The position numbers were made by a program, and so were the translations under genes. Source: an uncultured Bacteroidales bacterium (lineage in GTDB: Bacteria > Bacteroidota > Bacteroidia > Bacteroidales > WCHB1-69). Taken from it: DNA of 39,447 bases. The notes below the pieces were generated by a model that worked only from the letters and a program-made list of their open reading frames with translations, searched no databases and was not told the origin of the DNA. Below are positions 29,255 through 37,936 of this stretch, piece after piece (positions within the stretch are counted from its first letter, which is position 1; each line of letters begins with the position of its first letter). The stretch lies in the NCBI GenBank assembly GCA_905233745.1, contig CAJODA010000013.1:1-39447 (forward strand). Direction: 5' to 3'.

Positions 29255-30481
29255 CTATTCGAATGAGAGGATAGCCTCTTTGATTTTGGCGATGGCCTCG
29301 CGGAGCTCTTCCTCGGTGATGACCAATGGGGGAGCGAAGCGGATGATGTGCTGGTGGGTCGGTTTGGCGAGCACGCCCAGTTCTTTCATCTTCACGCACA
29401 CATCCCAAGCCTCTTTGCCGTTGGTGGGTTGGATGATGATGGCGTTCAGCAGGCCCTTGCCGCGCACTTGTTTGATGAGCGGGCTGTTCACCTTGTTCAT
29501 CTCGTCGCGGAAGATCTTGCCAAGGTATTCGGCACGTTCGGCGAGTTTTTCCTCTTTTACCACTTCGAGGGCTGCGATACCCACGCGGCAAGCGATAGGG
29601 TTGCCGCCGAAGGTGGAGCCGTGCTCACCCGGCTTGATGTTGAGCATGATGTCGTCATCAGCCAGAACGGCAGACACCGGCATGGTGCCACCAGAGAGGG
29701 CCTTGCCCAGGATCAGGATGTCAGGACGAACGCCTTCGTGATCGCAGGCCAGCATCTTACCTGTACGGGCGATACCGGTTTGCACTTCATCAGCCATGAA
29801 CAGCACGTTGTGCTGCTTGCAGAGGTCGTAGCACTTTTTCAGGTATCCCTCGTCCGGTACGTAAACACCAGCCTCACCTTGGATGGGTTCTACGAGGAAA
29901 CCGCAAACCATGGGATCTTCCAGGGCTTTTGCCAGGGCGTCAACATCGTTGTACGGGATTTTGATGAAACCCGGGGTGAACGGGCCGAATCCTGCGTAAG
30001 CGTCAGGGTCGATGGAAAGGGAGATGATGGTGATGGTACGTCCGTGGAAGTTGCCTTCGCAAACGATGATCTTGGCCTGGTTCTCAGGAAGTCCCTTCTT
30101 GTCATAACCCCAGCGGCGGGCGAGCTTCAAGGCGGTCTCGTCAGCTTCCGCACCGGAGTTCATCGGCAGAACCTTGTCATAACCGAAAGTTTCCGTGACA
30201 TATTTCTCGAACGGTCCGAGGCAGTCGTTGTAGAAAGCGCGGGAGGTGAGGCATACTTTTTGAGCCTGGTCCATCATGGCACCCACGATCTTCGGGTGGC
30301 AGTGACCCTGGTTCACAGCGGAGTATGCCGAGAGAAAATCGAAATATTTTTTACCCTCAACGTCCCATACGAATGGGCCCTGGCCACGGGAAATGACCAC
30401 GTCTAACGGGTGATAGTTGTGAGCGCCATACCTGGCCTCCATGTCGATAGCCTGCTGGCTGGAAGTAATTTTTTCTACCAT
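29255..30481 (-). CDS. rocD: Ornithine aminotransferase
   Basis: [94 protein letters not shown]. Confidence 0.96.
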   Translation of the reverse strand: MVEKITSSQQAIDMEARYGAHNYHPLDVVISRGQGPFVWDVEGKKYFDFLSAYSAVNQGHCHPKIVGAMMDQAQKVCLTSRAFYNDCLGPFEKYVTETFGYDKVLPMNSGAEADETALKLARRWGYDKKGLPENQAKIIVCEGNFHGRTITIISLSIDPDAYAGFGPFTPGFIKIPYNDVDALAKALEDPMVCGFLVEPIQGEAGVYVPDEGYLKKCYDLCKQHNVLFMADEVQTGIARTGKMLACDHEGVRPDILILGKALSGGTMPVSAVLADDDIMLNIKPGEHGSTFGGNPIACRVGIAALEVVKEEKLAERAEYLGKIFRDEMNKVNSPLIKQVRGKGLLNAIIIQPTNGKEAWDVCVKMKELGVLAKPTHQHIIRFAPPLVITEEELREAIAKIKEAILSFE

Positions 30482-30597
30482 AGGAGTGTTGTTTTAAAGA
30501 ATATTATTATTGTTGATTGTATCTGATATAAGCGGGTGCAAATATAGAAAAAATTCACAAATGAAATTCATGTCCGAAAGCCATACTGATTTTTTTG

Positions 30598-30605
30598 TAT
30601 CTTTG
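30598..30605 (+). promoter_or_regulatory. -7 promoter element for the 30631 gene
   Basis: TATCTTTG; it overlaps the 5' part of the 30595 ORF, which supports the 30631 start. Confidence 0.6.
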
Positions 30606-30630
30606 CCCGCTTATTAAAAAACATGCTATT

Positions 30631-31533
30631 ATGAAAAAATATGCCTTCTTACTTGCTTTGGCCGCAGTGCTTGCGGTTTCTTTCTCGTCTTGCAAGCCTG
30701 ACGATGAAATCTACAACCCCAAATGCAAGATCAGCAAAATTTGGTACTATAGCAACAGCGATTGGGACCATCCCGATGTGACGTTCCTGTATGGCAAAGG
30801 TGGTGTCCTCGACAGCATCCGCCTCGATTCCACGGCATCGTTCGTCTTCGGGTACAATAAGGACAAAACCGTCTCGAATATTGTGAATGCACAACCCGAT
30901 TATACGGAGGTGATTGAGATTACCTACACCGACCGCCTGGTGGATAAGATGGTATACAAGGTCGATGATGTCGTACGTAAGGAAATCACCTTCACACGCG
31001 ATGAGGAGACCACTCGTATTACCAAAATCGAAGAGGTGTACGACAAGGAATTCTATGAGAGTTTCATGTACCAGAAAAAGAGCAAACTCTATAACACCTT
31101 CCTCGGAGATGCCGATGCTGCGCACGAGTGGATTCAACGTGTGCCCACGAAGGACTTGATGGTGCACTGTACCAAGATAGTCACTTACGATCCGGGTGAG
31201 AAGAAGAAATATGAGAACATTTCCAAAATTGAAGAGTTCTATCCCAATCTCAATCAGGAGATTATCCATACCTATACGTATGATATGGAGACTTACAACC
31301 CCTACTACGGCTTGCAGTATGCATACGCCGACATGTCCGGTTATTATGTGAACAATGTTTTGAAAGAGCAGCAGACGGTCAAGACCAACGGCGTCCAGAC
31401 CAAATACGTGGAGTACACTTATGACTATTCCGGAGAGAATTTCATCAACAAAAAGAAATATCCGCGCCAGTTTACAAGAACCTCCAGCGAAAACAATATC
31501 CCTAGAAATATCTATATTCTTTACGTCAAGTAA
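30631..31533 (+). CDS. Hypothetical lipoprotein
   Basis: MKKYAFLLALAAVLAVSFSSC lipobox. Confidence 0.8.
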   Translation: MKKYAFLLALAAVLAVSFSSCKPDDEIYNPKCKISKIWYYSNSDWDHPDVTFLYGKGGVLDSIRLDSTASFVFGYNKDKTVSNIVNAQPDYTEVIEITYTDRLVDKMVYKVDDVVRKEITFTRDEETTRITKIEEVYDKEFYESFMYQKKSKLYNTFLGDADAAHEWIQRVPTKDLMVHCTKIVTYDPGEKKKYENISKIEEFYPNLNQEIIHTYTYDMETYNPYYGLQYAYADMSGYYVNNVLKEQQTVKTNGVQTKYVEYTYDYSGENFINKKKYPRQFTRTSSENNIPRNIYILYVK

Positions 31534-31543
31534 ATCCTAATCA

Positions 31544-32200
31544 ATGAAGTTTCACGAGGCAGGTCGGGTCAGTATTTCTGTTTGCATCCTGGTAACTATT
31601 CTCCTCACTCTCTTTTACGTGCTGTTTCTGGCAAATCTGTGGTGGGTGAACCTTGCTTTTTATGCGGTTATGTTGGTGGTTGCCGCCATCGTTATCCGTT
31701 TCTTCAGGATCCCATACAGAATCATCAACAAGGTGGAAAACGGGGTGCTTGCCCCGGCTGATGGAACAATCCTGACGGTTGGTCCGGCCTTCGAGTATGA
31801 GTATTTCAAGGATGAACGTATCAAGATTTCCATCTTCATGTCCATCAACAATGTGCATGTGAACAGCTACCCGATTGACGGAACTATCGAATACATCGCC
31901 TACCATCCTGGCAAATATCTGGTGGCGAAACGCCCGAAATCCTCTGTGGATAACGAACACAACACGATAGTGGTGTCTAAAGACGACCACCATAAGGTGC
32001 TGTTTCGCCAGATCGCCGGTTTCGTGGCCCGCCGTATCATCAGTTATCCGGAGGTCGGTGATGCCGTCGCCCAGGGCGAAGAAGTCGGCATGATCAAGTT
32101 CGGGTCCCGTGTGGATGTTTTCCTGCCTCTCGATAGCCAGGTGGTGGTCAAAAAGGGCGACAAGGTAATGTCGAAGAAAACCGTGCTGGCATACTTTTAG
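31544..32200 (+). CDS. psd: Phosphatidylserine decarboxylase (short form)
   Basis: VLAPADGTI, SIFMSINNVHVNSYPIDGTI, MIKFGSRVDVFLP (GS autocleavage site). Confidence 0.95.
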   Translation: MKFHEAGRVSISVCILVTILLTLFYVLFLANLWWVNLAFYAVMLVVAAIVIRFFRIPYRIINKVENGVLAPADGTILTVGPAFEYEYFKDERIKISIFMSINNVHVNSYPIDGTIEYIAYHPGKYLVAKRPKSSVDNEHNTIVVSKDDHHKVLFRQIAGFVARRIISYPEVGDAVAQGEEVGMIKFGSRVDVFLPLDSQVVVKKGDKVMSKKTVLAYF

Positions 32201-32203
32201 TGC

Positions 32204-34165
32204 GTGATGAAACTGAGTGTTATCATAGTCAACTATAATGTGGAACACTTTTTGGAGCAAGCGTTGAACTCCGTTTTCAAGGCCCTCCGGAATGTGGATG
32301 GGGAGGTGTTTGTGGTGGACAACAACTCCGCTGACGGTTCGTTGGCCATGATGGCGTCCAAGTTTCCTCAAGTGAAGGTTATCGCCAATAAGGACAATGT
32401 GGGTTTTGCGAAAGCCAACAACCAGGCTATCCGTTTGTCCCAAGGCGAATATGTACTGCTGCTGAACCCTGACACTGTGGTGGAGGAGGATACCTTCGAG
32501 AAGTGCATTCGCTTTATGGATGAGACCCCTGATGCGGGCGGCCTGGGTGTGAAGATGGTTAACGGCAAGGGCGAATTCCTGCCCGAATCGAAACGCGGTA
32601 TCCCGCTTCCTTCGGTGGCCTTCTATAAGCTGTTCGGCTTGTCCAAACTGTTTCCCCACTCCCGGAAATTCGGCTCCTACCACCTCACTTATCTCAGTAA
32701 CGATGAAATCCATTCCGTAGAAGTGCTCGCCGGAGCCTTCATGATGCTGCGCAAAAGCGTGCTGGACGAGATTGGACTGCTGGATGAGGACTACTTTATG
32801 TATGGTGAGGATATAGACCTTTCGTACCGTATCCTCAAAGGCGGATATAAGAACTATTATTTCCCCGAAACCCGGATTATCCACTACAAGGGCGAAAGTA
32901 CCAAGACGGGAAGCCTGAACTATGTGCATGTCTTCTATAAGGCTATGCAGATATTTGCCAGGAAGCATTTCTCCCAAAAGAACGCCAAGATATATAACGC
33001 GCTCATCAACTGCGCGATTTGGTTCCGGGCATCGCTGGCTGCCCTGAAGCGCATTTTCAGCACACTGCTGTTGCCGCTAATTGACTTCATCTTCATATAT
33101 GCCGGCATCTTTGTGCTGTCACGTTACTGGGACCTTAATATACTGGCTTCACGTCACAGCTTCTTCCCCAAGTCATACTATTATCTGGTCATACCTGCAT
33201 ATATCCTGGTTTGGCTGGTCTCCATTGCCTGCTGCAAAGGATACCGGAAACCCATAAGGCTCGCCAACGTGAACAAAGGCATCTTGATCGGCACGGTGCT
33301 CATCCTGCTGGTCTATGCTTTGCTGCCGGAAACATTGCGCTTCTCTCGTGCAGTTGTGCTGCTAGGTAGCATGTGGACCGTCATCATTGTGAACCTTATA
33401 CGCTATGTTATTGGCCGGTTGCATATCAAAGGCACGGCTCTTGCCGGGGAGGACCGCCGTCGGGTAGCCGTTATTGGCGCCCCGGACGAGGCACGCCGCG
33501 TGCTTGACATGATGCGGATGACAGATGCGAAGTGCGAATTCTCAGGCATTATAACACTGGAGGGCCAGTCCGATGTCACCTCGCCATATATTGGCTGCGT
33601 AGACCATGTTTCGGACCTTATTCCGCTCTATCACCTCAACGAGATTGTGTTCTGTGCCCGGGACCTCTCTTCCGAACAGATTATAGACTGGATGGGACGC
33701 CTCCAATCGTTTCAGGTGGAGTATAAGATTGCACCGGAAAACAGCGCCGCGGTTATCGGCAGCAATTCTATTTTCTCTTCCGATGACATGTACACCATTC
33801 CAGTGCATTCCATCCTGCAAAAGGAAAACCGGCGCAGCAAGCGGGCTTTTGATCTTTGCAGCTCTTTGGTTTTGTTGCTGCTGTTGCCGGTGGATATCTG
33901 GTTTGTGAACGGGAAATGCGGTTTTGTCCGCAATATTTTCCAAGTGCTTGCCGGCAAGAAGAGCTGGGTGGGCTGTCGGTTGCAGGAGTACCCACTGCTG
34001 CGCCCCGGAGTGCTTCACCCTGTCGATGCTTTCAGCAGCCACACCTTCTCTGAAGAAATGGTTGCCCTGGCCGAACGTTTATATACCCAAGACTATAAAG
34101 TGAAAGTGGATGTGATGACGATGACGAAGGGATTCCGATTGCTTGGACGGAACGATGAACGATGA
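32204..34165 (+). CDS. GT2 glycosyltransferase with C-terminal membrane/sugar-transferase-like region
   Basis: LSVIIVNYNVEHFLEQALNSV, LLLNPDTVVEEDTFEKCIRFMD; TM helices; C-terminal KRAFDLCSSLVLLLLLPV...GKKSWVGCRLQEYPLLRPGVL resembling a bacterial sugar transferase. Confidence 0.87.
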   Translation: MMKLSVIIVNYNVEHFLEQALNSVFKALRNVDGEVFVVDNNSADGSLAMMASKFPQVKVIANKDNVGFAKANNQAIRLSQGEYVLLLNPDTVVEEDTFEKCIRFMDETPDAGGLGVKMVNGKGEFLPESKRGIPLPSVAFYKLFGLSKLFPHSRKFGSYHLTYLSNDEIHSVEVLAGAFMMLRKSVLDEIGLLDEDYFMYGEDIDLSYRILKGGYKNYYFPETRIIHYKGESTKTGSLNYVHVFYKAMQIFARKHFSQKNAKIYNALINCAIWFRASLAALKRIFSTLLLPLIDFIFIYAGIFVLSRYWDLNILASRHSFFPKSYYYLVIPAYILVWLVSIACCKGYRKPIRLANVNKGILIGTVLILLVYALLPETLRFSRAVVLLGSMWTVIIVNLIRYVIGRLHIKGTALAGEDRRRVAVIGAPDEARRVLDMMRMTDAKCEFSGIITLEGQSDVTSPYIGCVDHVSDLIPLYHLNEIVFCARDLSSEQIIDWMGRLQSFQVEYKIAPENSAAVIGSNSIFSSDDMYTIPVHSILQKENRRSKRAFDLCSSLVLLLLLPVDIWFVNGKCGFVRNIFQVLAGKKSWVGCRLQEYPLLRPGVLHPVDAFSSHTFSEEMVALAERLYTQDYKVKVDVMTMTKGFRLLGRNDER

Positions 34166-34185
34166 ACGATGAACGATGAACGGGG
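34148..34185. repeat. 7-bp tandem repeat (AACGATG)4 plus AACGGGG
   Basis: ggaacgatgaacgatgaacgatgaacgatgaacgggg; contains the stop codon of the GT2 gene. Confidence 0.85.
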
Positions 34186-34255
34186 AACGACATTCGCTAA
34201 TCGCTCCTCGGTACTCGCTAAACGATATAAGTACGAACATTTTAACTGCAAAACT

Positions 34256-35887
34256 ATGAATTTTATTGAGCAAATTATCGAGGAAGACATTCAGAACCGG
34301 AAAAATGATGCCAAAGTACACACGCGTTTTCCGCCGGAGCCGAATGGTTATCTGCATATAGGCCACGCCAAGTCCATCTGCCTGAACTTCGGTATGGCGA
34401 AGAAATACAATGGCAAGTGCAACTTGCGTTTCGATGACACCAATCCGGTGAAAGAGGACACTGAATATGTGGACTCCATCCGTGAGGATATCAACTGGCT
34501 TGGTTTCCAATGGGCGGAGGAGCACTATGCCTCCGATTATTTCGACCAACTCTACCTGTGGGCAGAGCAGCTGATTACAGAGGGGCTTGCGTATGTGGAT
34601 GACCAGACACAGGAGGAGATCAGCAAGGGCAGGGGAGTGCCCACCGCACCGGGTGTGGAGAGCCCCTACCGCAACCGCACCGTGGAGGAGAACCTCGACT
34701 TGTTCCGTCGCATGCGCGCGGGCGAGTTCCCCGACGGCAGTCGCGTGCTGCGCGCCAAGATTGACATGGCGTCACCCAACATGCACTTCCGCGATCCCAT
34801 CATGTACCGCATTCTCCATGCCACTCACCACCGCACCGGCGACAAGTGGTGCATCTATCCGATGTATGACTTTGCGCACGGCCAGAGCGACTCCATTGAA
34901 GGCATCACTCATTCCATCTGCACGCTGGAGTTCGAAGTGCACCGCCCGCTTTACGACTGGTTCTGCGAAGCGCTGCGCATCCATCATCCCCAACAGATTG
35001 AGTTCGCACGGTTGAACCTTAACTATACGATTATGAGCAAGCGCAAACTGCTGCAATTGGTGAAGGAGAACTATGTGAACGGTTGGGACGATCCCCGTAT
35101 GCCCACCATCTGCGGTCTGCGCCGCCGTGGCTATACGCCTGCCGCCATCCGCAACTTTGCCGAGACCGTCGGCGTGGCCAAGCGCGACAATATCATCGAC
35201 GTCTCCCTGCTGGAGTTCTGTGCCCGCGAGGACCTCAACAAGACCGCTATCCGTACGATGGCCGTGCTGGATCCTGTGAAGCTCATCATAGACAACTACC
35301 CGGAAGATCAGGTGGAGGAGATGGATGCTGTGAACAATCCCGAGGATCCTGAGGCTGGCACGCGCAAGGTGCCCTTCTCCAAGGAACTCTGGATCGAACG
35401 CGCCGATTTCCGCGAGAATGCCGACAAGAAGTTCTACCGCCTCACCATTGACCGCGAGGTGCGCCTGAAATATGCCTATATCATCAAATGTACCCATGTG
35501 GTGAAGGATGATGCCGGCAATATCACCGAGATTCACTGTACATACGATCCGATGACCAAGAGCGGCATGCCCGACAGCAACCGCAAGGTGAAGGCCACCA
35601 TCCATTGGGCTTCCGTGAAACATGCCAAGAAGGCCGAAATACGCCTCTTCGACCGCCTGTTCAGCGTGCCCGATCCTGACAACTGCGAAGAGGGACAGAC
35701 CTTCCTCGACCATCTCAATCCCGATTCCCTGATTGTTCAGGAGGGCTGGATTGAGCCGTCACTCAACTTGGAGAAGGCCATGGCCATCAAACACTTCCAG
35801 TTCGAGCGTTTGGGCTATTTCTACGCCGACCCCGACTCCACGGAAGAGATGCTGGTGTTTAATAAAACGGTAAGTCTTAAACAGTAA
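34256..35887 (+). CDS. glnS: Glutaminyl-tRNA synthetase
   Basis: [52 protein letters not shown]; start [13 protein letters not shown] at 34256. Confidence 0.97.
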   Translation: MNFIEQIIEEDIQNRKNDAKVHTRFPPEPNGYLHIGHAKSICLNFGMAKKYNGKCNLRFDDTNPVKEDTEYVDSIREDINWLGFQWAEEHYASDYFDQLYLWAEQLITEGLAYVDDQTQEEISKGRGVPTAPGVESPYRNRTVEENLDLFRRMRAGEFPDGSRVLRAKIDMASPNMHFRDPIMYRILHATHHRTGDKWCIYPMYDFAHGQSDSIEGITHSICTLEFEVHRPLYDWFCEALRIHHPQQIEFARLNLNYTIMSKRKLLQLVKENYVNGWDDPRMPTICGLRRRGYTPAAIRNFAETVGVAKRDNIIDVSLLEFCAREDLNKTAIRTMAVLDPVKLIIDNYPEDQVEEMDAVNNPEDPEAGTRKVPFSKELWIERADFRENADKKFYRLTIDREVRLKYAYIIKCTHVVKDDAGNITEIHCTYDPMTKSGMPDSNRKVKATIHWASVKHAKKAEIRLFDRLFSVPDPDNCEEGQTFLDHLNPDSLIVQEGWIEPSLNLEKAMAIKHFQFERLGYFYADPDSTEEMLVFNKTVSLKQ

Positions 35888-35993
35888 AGTTCAAAGTGCA
35901 AATTTCAAAAGAACTTTATAAACTTTAAGAACCTCACGACCTTTAAGAATCCCACCTCATTTACACTGTACCTTTTTACCAACTTCACCTTTC

Positions 35994-36413
35994 ATGCATT
36001 GCCTCACTGATTACGATACCAAAATCCTCATCGCCTTCAACATGAGTTTGCAGGGCGACAAGAAGTTCAGTGAGTTTTTGATGCAAAACGGATTCCCGGA
36101 GTTGGAGGCGTTGGCGGAGGCCATCCATTCCAACATTCAGGCGTTGGAGTGGTTGGCCAAGAACGGTTATCCGGAGTTTGCGGTGCTTAGCAATGCCATC
36201 GACGACGAGCCGGAGGCCATCGAGTGGTTGCAGAAGTACCATTGTGACTTTCTCTCCAAGTTTGCCGCTGCCTGCCGCAAGGACCCACGGGCCATGAAGT
36301 GGTTCGCAGACAATGATTTGAAGTTGTTCGTCATGATGATCGCCAACATCCAGAATATTTTGATGTACCAGTCGTGGGATTCTTCGGACATCCACAAGTT
36401 CCGCCGCTCGTGA
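35994..36413 (+). CDS. Hypothetical helical-repeat protein
   Basis: Four 25-residue repeats (A-[LIM]-[EK]-W-[LF]...). Confidence 0.65.
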   Translation: MHCLTDYDTKILIAFNMSLQGDKKFSEFLMQNGFPELEALAEAIHSNIQALEWLAKNGYPEFAVLSNAIDDEPEAIEWLQKYHCDFLSKFAAACRKDPRAMKWFADNDLKLFVMMIANIQNILMYQSWDSSDIHKFRRS

Positions 36414-36482
36414 TGGATGGGTACATGAGGCAAAAAGGGAACATGTGGCGCAAGAGGTGATGATGCAGAGTTCTCTTGGCTC

Positions 36483-36536
36483 CAGGTTCATAGTCATAGT
36501 TCATAGTCATAGTTATAGTCATAGTTCATCATCCAG
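36483..36536. repeat. Short tandem repeat of TTCATAGTCATAG-type units
   Basis: ttcatagtcatagttcatagtcatagttatagtcatagttcatcat. Confidence 0.85.
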
Positions 36537-36540
36537 TCCC

Positions 36541-37194
36541 ATGTCGGGGAATATCATATTGATTGTTTTTGTTGTGGTTGCCTTGCTCCTGCCGCGGATT
36601 CCGGTGGTGGGCAAGTTCTTCAATATCATCAACACAGGGTTGCACGAGTTGGGACATGCTCTGACGGCGTTGTTTGTGGGCGGGGAGGTGCATAAGATTG
36701 AGCTTTTTAAAGACACATCGGGCACCACGGTGACGCAGACCAAGCATAAGTGGCAGGCTGTTTTGGTGTCGTTGGCGGGTTACCCGTTTGCCGCTTCTGT
36801 GGCGTGGCTGGCCTTTTATCTCGTACAGAACGGAGGATCAACAGGGTTGTTGGCAGGTCTGTCCGTGCTGTTTGTGGTTATGCTGGTAATGTGGATACGC
36901 AATTGGTATGGTGCCTTGTGGGTGCTTCTGTTCTGTGCCATTAACGTTTTCCTGATTTACTATGACAATGCTGAGTTCATCCGATACACTGCCATGTTTT
37001 ATGCCGTGATGATACTCACGGAATCTGTGGTGTCCTCGGTCGTCTTGGTGGTGTTATCATTTAAGGATTCGTCGCGCGCGGGGGATGCCACCAATTTGGA
37101 GAAAATCACGCATGTTCCGGCTGCAATATGGAGCCTCCTGTTTCTGGCGTACACCTTATGGGTGGTGTATCGGGTAGTGGTGATGGTGATGTGA
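36541..37194 (+). CDS. M50-like integral membrane metalloprotease
   Basis: NTGLHELGHALTALFVGGEVHKIELF (HExxH) in a multi-TM protein; start MSGNIIL at 36541, because the upstream 36445 extension is repeat-encoded. Confidence 0.75.
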   Translation: MSGNIILIVFVVVALLLPRIPVVGKFFNIINTGLHELGHALTALFVGGEVHKIELFKDTSGTTVTQTKHKWQAVLVSLAGYPFAASVAWLAFYLVQNGGSTGLLAGLSVLFVVMLVMWIRNWYGALWVLLFCAINVFLIYYDNAEFIRYTAMFYAVMILTESVVSSVVLVVLSFKDSSRAGDATNLEKITHVPAAIWSLLFLAYTLWVVYRVVVMVM

Positions 37195-37245
37195 AGGGAG
37201 AAGGGTGAACGGTGAAAGGTGAACGGTGAACGGTGAAGGGTGAAT

Positions 37246-37510
37246 GGGGTTAACGTTGGGGGTTCCGCCGCCGGTGGCGGCGGAATGGTGGTGGGGTTTC
37301 GCTCAGCGCTGCGCGTTTCGCGGAATGGTGCCTGGCAGGCCGTAGGTCTGCCGTCATTTTGAATTAGGGTTAACGTTGGGGGTTCCGCTGCTTGCAAGAT
37401 TACGGGGTTAACCTTGGGGGTTCCGCCGCCGGTGGCGGCGGAATGGTGAGTGGGTTTCGCTCAGCGCTGCGCGTTTCGCGGAATGGTGCCTGGCAGGCCG
37501 TAGGTCTGCC
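37246..37510. repeat. Palindromic intergenic repeat family, copies A, B and C
   Basis: A 37246-37356, B 37367-37389 (partial), C 37404-37510; core GGTTAAC[G/C]TTGGGGGTTCCGC...GCGGAATGGT; perfect stem TTCCGCCGCC-GGT-GGCGGCGGAA in A and C. Confidence 0.88.
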
Positions 37511-37521
37511 TGTATCGGTAG

Positions 37522-37541
37522 CCGGGGGTGTTAACCCCCGG
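37522..37541. repeat. Palindrome CCGGGGGTGTTAACCCCCGG
   Basis: 7-bp perfect arms around TGTTAA. Confidence 0.8.
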
Positions 37542-37642
37542 GATGGATGGTGCGGTGGAAAATGGTCGCGGCGCGTGTGATGTTTGCGTCGGGGCAAAAT
37601 GCGTGCCGCCGCGAAATGGTAACATGGGAATTGAAGAAATCG

Positions 37643-37650
37643 TATATTTG
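37643..37650 (+). promoter_or_regulatory. Candidate -7 element for the FISUMP gene
   Basis: TATATTTG; implies a leader of about 280 nt. Confidence 0.5.
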
Positions 37651-37652
37651 CA

Positions 37653-37688
37653 CCGTTGTTATGCTGAAAAGCGGACAACGGTTTTTTT
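37653..37688 (+). terminator. Promoter-proximal intrinsic terminator/attenuator-like hairpin
   Basis: CCGTTGT...ACAACGG stem followed by TTTTTTT. Confidence 0.6.
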
Positions 37689-37936
37689 ATTGAAAAGAAA
37701 GCGCATTTTCGCTTATCCGTCTCGGTAAACCTGGACAGTTTAAATGTTAGTACGGATATCGGAAATCAAGCTTGCCTATGAGGTGTTTAATTGCCGAACA
37801 GGTGGGGCTTGTACTTCAGTATCTTACTAACAGGGAGTCCAGCCCTACCGGGAGGGTGCTGTCGGATAACGGCTCCACTTTCTTTGTGCTTTGTTCGCTA
37901 TGAACGGAATTATTGACAGTTAAACACAAATAGAAG

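Noticed and set aside
29348-30406. 352-aa plus-strand ORF
   Set aside because: Antisense shadow of rocD.
31541-32977. 478-aa minus-strand ORF
   Set aside because: Antisense to psd and the GT2 gene, both of which have clear family motifs.
37392-37580. 62-aa ORF and its antisense partners in the palindromic repeats
   Set aside because: Entirely repeat-encoded.
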